A stretch of 16,186 bases of DNA, taken from positions 1 to 16,186 of the forward strand of contig CAYVUV010000078.1 in NCBI GenBank assembly GCA_964455095.1, given 5' to 3'. This document shows, in pieces, positions 14,376 to 16,186 of the stretch. The stretch's first letter is position 1; the number at the start of each line of letters is the position of its first letter. The notes beneath the pieces are model-generated. The model was not told the DNA's origin, ran no database searches, and saw only the letters and a program-made list of their open reading frames with translations. Made by a program: the position numbers and the translations under genes. This stretch comes from CAYVUV01 sp964455095 (GTDB lineage: Bacteria; Desulfobacterota; Binatia; HRBIN30; CADEER01).

Positions 14376-16186
14376 GTGAAAGAGGCCAGACTGACCGTTT
14401 TCCCGGACTCCCTCGAGTACCGGTTCGCGGCGCCCGGTCGACCGCGCCCCACGCGGCCGGCGCCGATCGAGCAACTCCTCGCCCAGGCCCGCGCCATCGA
14501 TGTCGAGCGCTGCCAGCGCCTGATCATTTCGGGCGGCTCGCCGATACAACACCCGCAATTCGTGGACCTTACGACTGAATGCCGCAGGCTCGGCTTCAAG
14601 CGCATCGCCCTCGAGACCGATGCCGCGCCGCTGGCGCGCCGGGGAGTGGCGACCTTGCTGGGCCGGCTCGGGTTCAGCGAGGTGGTGATCGTCGTGGGCG
14701 GACTGCACGAGGCCGTGCACGACGCGGTCATGCAGGAAACCGGCACGCTGCGCGACGCGCTCGAGGGGCTCCAGCGAGCAGTGACGCATGCGCGCGCCGG
14801 CGGCCCGCGCGTCTATCTCGTGGCGCCGTTGCTGCGCACCAACGTCGACGATCTCGAGCCGCTGCTCGACTGGGCCATCGGCCTTGGCGGCCTGCAGGGC
14901 TTTTTGCTGGCGCTGCCGGAAGTTGCACGCGTGCCGGTCGAACAGCGCGGCGCGCTGCTGCCGTATGCGACCCAGGCCGAGGTGGCGGCACGCTTGTTCC
15001 GCAACTGCCAGGGACACAACGTCGAGTACGGGTTCACCAGCAAACGCGGCATCATCCCCTGCGCCACCAACGGCTCGCTCGAGCACTTCGCCACCGTCTT
15101 CTTCGACCGCTCGCAGTTCTTCCGGCACACGCCGAAGCAAGACGAGCTGGACGAGTTGGTGCGCATCGGGGCCTGCGCCGAGTGTTCCCTGGCGCACAGC
15201 TGCGACGGGGTGGAGAAATCCTACCTGGCCCAGTTCGGCGAGGGCGAGTTCAAGCCCGTACCGCTCGAAACGTCGATGGACTGGAAGCTGCGCCGCATCA
15301 ACCGGCTGGAGGACTTCGAGTACCGCAACATCTCGCCGTTCAAGAACGACTCGCCGGTCAACCCGCGCGGCCTCATCCGCATCAACGGCCACTGCAACAT
15401 GTCGTGCTCGTTCTGCTTCGTCGACCGCACCGCGCCCGACTTCGACGTCGCGCAGCTGCAGCGCGAGATCGAGCAGATGGCGCAGGCCGGCACGCGCCAC
15501 CTGGTGCTGTCGGGCGGCGAGCCGACGCTGCATCCGCAGCTGCCCGACTTGTTCCGTTTTGCCAGAGCGCTCGGGACGTTCGATGTGATCGAGATGCAGT
15601 CCAACGGCGTCAAGTGCGCCGACATGGACTATGCGCGCGAGCTGGTCGAGGCGGGCCTGACCAAGGTCACGTTCTCGCTGCACAGCATCGATCCGGAGCA
15701 CTCCGACAGCATCACGCGCCTGCCGCGGGCGTTCGGCAAGACAATCCAGTCGATCCACAACTTTCGCCAGCTCGGCATCCTGACGCAGATCGCGCACGTC
15801 ATCACCAAGGCGAACTACACCGAGCTGCCCGACACGGTTCGTTACCTGCGCAGCGAATTCCCCGCCGAGGGCGGACATCTGAGCATCTGTCTCGCCATCG
15901 CGCAGGGGATCAGCGACCTGGTGTTCCAGTGGGTCATCCCGACCTTCAGCGAGATCAAGCCGTACGTCTCCGACGCGCTCGACTTCTGCCTCGAGACCGG
16001 CGTGGGCTTCGGCGGCATGATCGGCCAGGGCGGCTATCCCCCCTGCATGCTCGACGGCAAGATGCGGTACTACGACGCCGTGCTCGACAAGGTGTTCAAG
16101 AGCGAGGACTCCTCCGACCAGTTCTACAAGTCGGAGAAGTGCAAGGAATGCAGCTTCGACGCCTACTGTCTGGGACCGCGCCGGTC
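14376..16186 (+). CDS. Tandem double radical SAM protein, first half degenerate (3' end outside window)
   Basis: The open frame runs from GTG 14376 to the right edge, 603 codons with no stop, so it is partial. The C-terminal half is a complete radical SAM/SPASM-like enzyme: C340, C344, C347 (CNMSCSFC), GGEP at 380-383, SNGVKC, C557, and CX2CX5C at C589, C592, C598. The N-terminal half repeats the plan without the SAM cluster. It has SGGSP at 52-56 in place of SGGEP, then C229 and CX2CX5C at C267, C270, C276. The distance from the GG motif to the next key cysteine is 176 residues in the first half and 177 in the second. The region aligned with the first cysteine motif (LTVFPDSLEYRFAAPG) has no cysteine. 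The first half may therefore be a substrate-binding or electron-relay module. The frame opens only at 14355, so a longer N-terminus is excluded. Confidence 0.85.
   Translation, partial: MKEARLTVFPDSLEYRFAAPGRPRPTRPAPIEQLLAQARAIDVERCQRLIISGGSPIQHPQFVDLTTECRRLGFKRIALETDAAPLARRGVATLLGRLGFSEVVIVVGGLHEAVHDAVMQETGTLRDALEGLQRAVTHARAGGPRVYLVAPLLRTNVDDLEPLLDWAIGLGGLQGFLLALPEVARVPVEQRGALLPYATQAEVAARLFRNCQGHNVEYGFTSKRGIIPCATNGSLEHFATVFFDRSQFFRHTPKQDELDELVRIGACAECSLAHSCDGVEKSYLAQFGEGEFKPVPLETSMDWKLRRINRLEDFEYRNISPFKNDSPVNPRGLIRINGHCNMSCSFCFVDRTAPDFDVAQLQREIEQMAQAGTRHLVLSGGEPTLHPQLPDLFRFARALGTFDVIEMQSNGVKCADMDYARELVEAGLTKVTFSLHSIDPEHSDSITRLPRAFGKTIQSIHNFRQLGILTQIAHVITKANYTELPDTVRYLRSEFPAEGGHLSICLAIAQGISDLVFQWVIPTFSEIKPYVSDALDFCLETGVGFGGMIGQGGYPPCMLDGKMRYYDAVLDKVFKSEDSSDQFYKSEKCKECSFDAYCLGPRR

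Noticed and set aside
13944..15878. A 644-codon minus-strand open frame opposite the tandem radical SAM gene
   Set aside because: The plus strand carries two motif-rich halves here. The minus frame also crosses the intergenic spacer and the start of the opposite gene, and has no domain signature.
1..16186. CRISPR arrays, tRNA or rRNA genes, insertion-sequence transposases or integrases
   Set aside because: Reading by eye found no regularly spaced direct repeats, no cloverleaf with a CCA or T-arm, no rRNA signature stretches and no transposase or integrase motif.

Overview
The window is GC-rich (G/C dominates third codon positions), densely packed, and uses GTG and TTG starts often. It carries the dispersed palindromic repeats common in large proteobacterial-type genomes. 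This fits an uncultured high-GC Gram-negative bacterium, perhaps of deltaproteobacterial or Binatota-like affinity. That placement is an inference from style and gene families. There is no rRNA or other marker gene.

Layout. (1) 193-3089, plus strand: a family 9 glycosyltransferase overlapping by 4 bases with a membrane-anchored SGNH-hydrolase/TPR protein, probably a cell-surface glycan or lipid modification pair. (2) 3090-5054, plus strand: an accessory patch. It holds a nested inverted repeat, an intact hicB-hicA toxin-antitoxin pair, an internally deleted radical SAM gene, an addiction-module antitoxin, and a frameshifted RelE/ParE-type toxin. (3) 5153-7141, minus strand: a fusion of a Gfo/Idh/MocA-like dehydrogenase fold with a DUF483-like cysteine-rich domain, whose reading frame contains a palindromic repeat element. 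(4) 7201-9075, plus strand, divergent from (3): a radical SAM protein with unusual cysteine spacing. (5) 14202-9069, minus strand: a four-gene set of a 906-aa B12-binding-type radical SAM protein, an unrecognised 313-aa protein, a 346-aa radical SAM protein with a C-terminal cysteine cluster, and an unrecognised 132-aa protein. The first two and last two genes overlap. (6) 14376 to the right edge, plus strand, divergent from (5): a tandem double radical SAM protein whose first half has lost the SAM-cluster cysteines.

The window therefore has four apparently functional radical SAM genes plus one deletion derivative within about 12 kb. They sit with two unrecognised partner proteins, a dehydrogenase-fold/DUF483 fusion and a glycosyltransferase. 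The 346-aa protein, the deletion derivative and both halves of the tandem protein share one architecture: a SAM-cluster position, then a GGEP-type motif, then a C-terminal cysteine followed by a CX2CX5C set. They look like one expanded local family. The natural reading is an undescribed modification or biosynthetic locus built on radical chemistry. The sequence does not reveal the substrate, and no precursor peptide was found.
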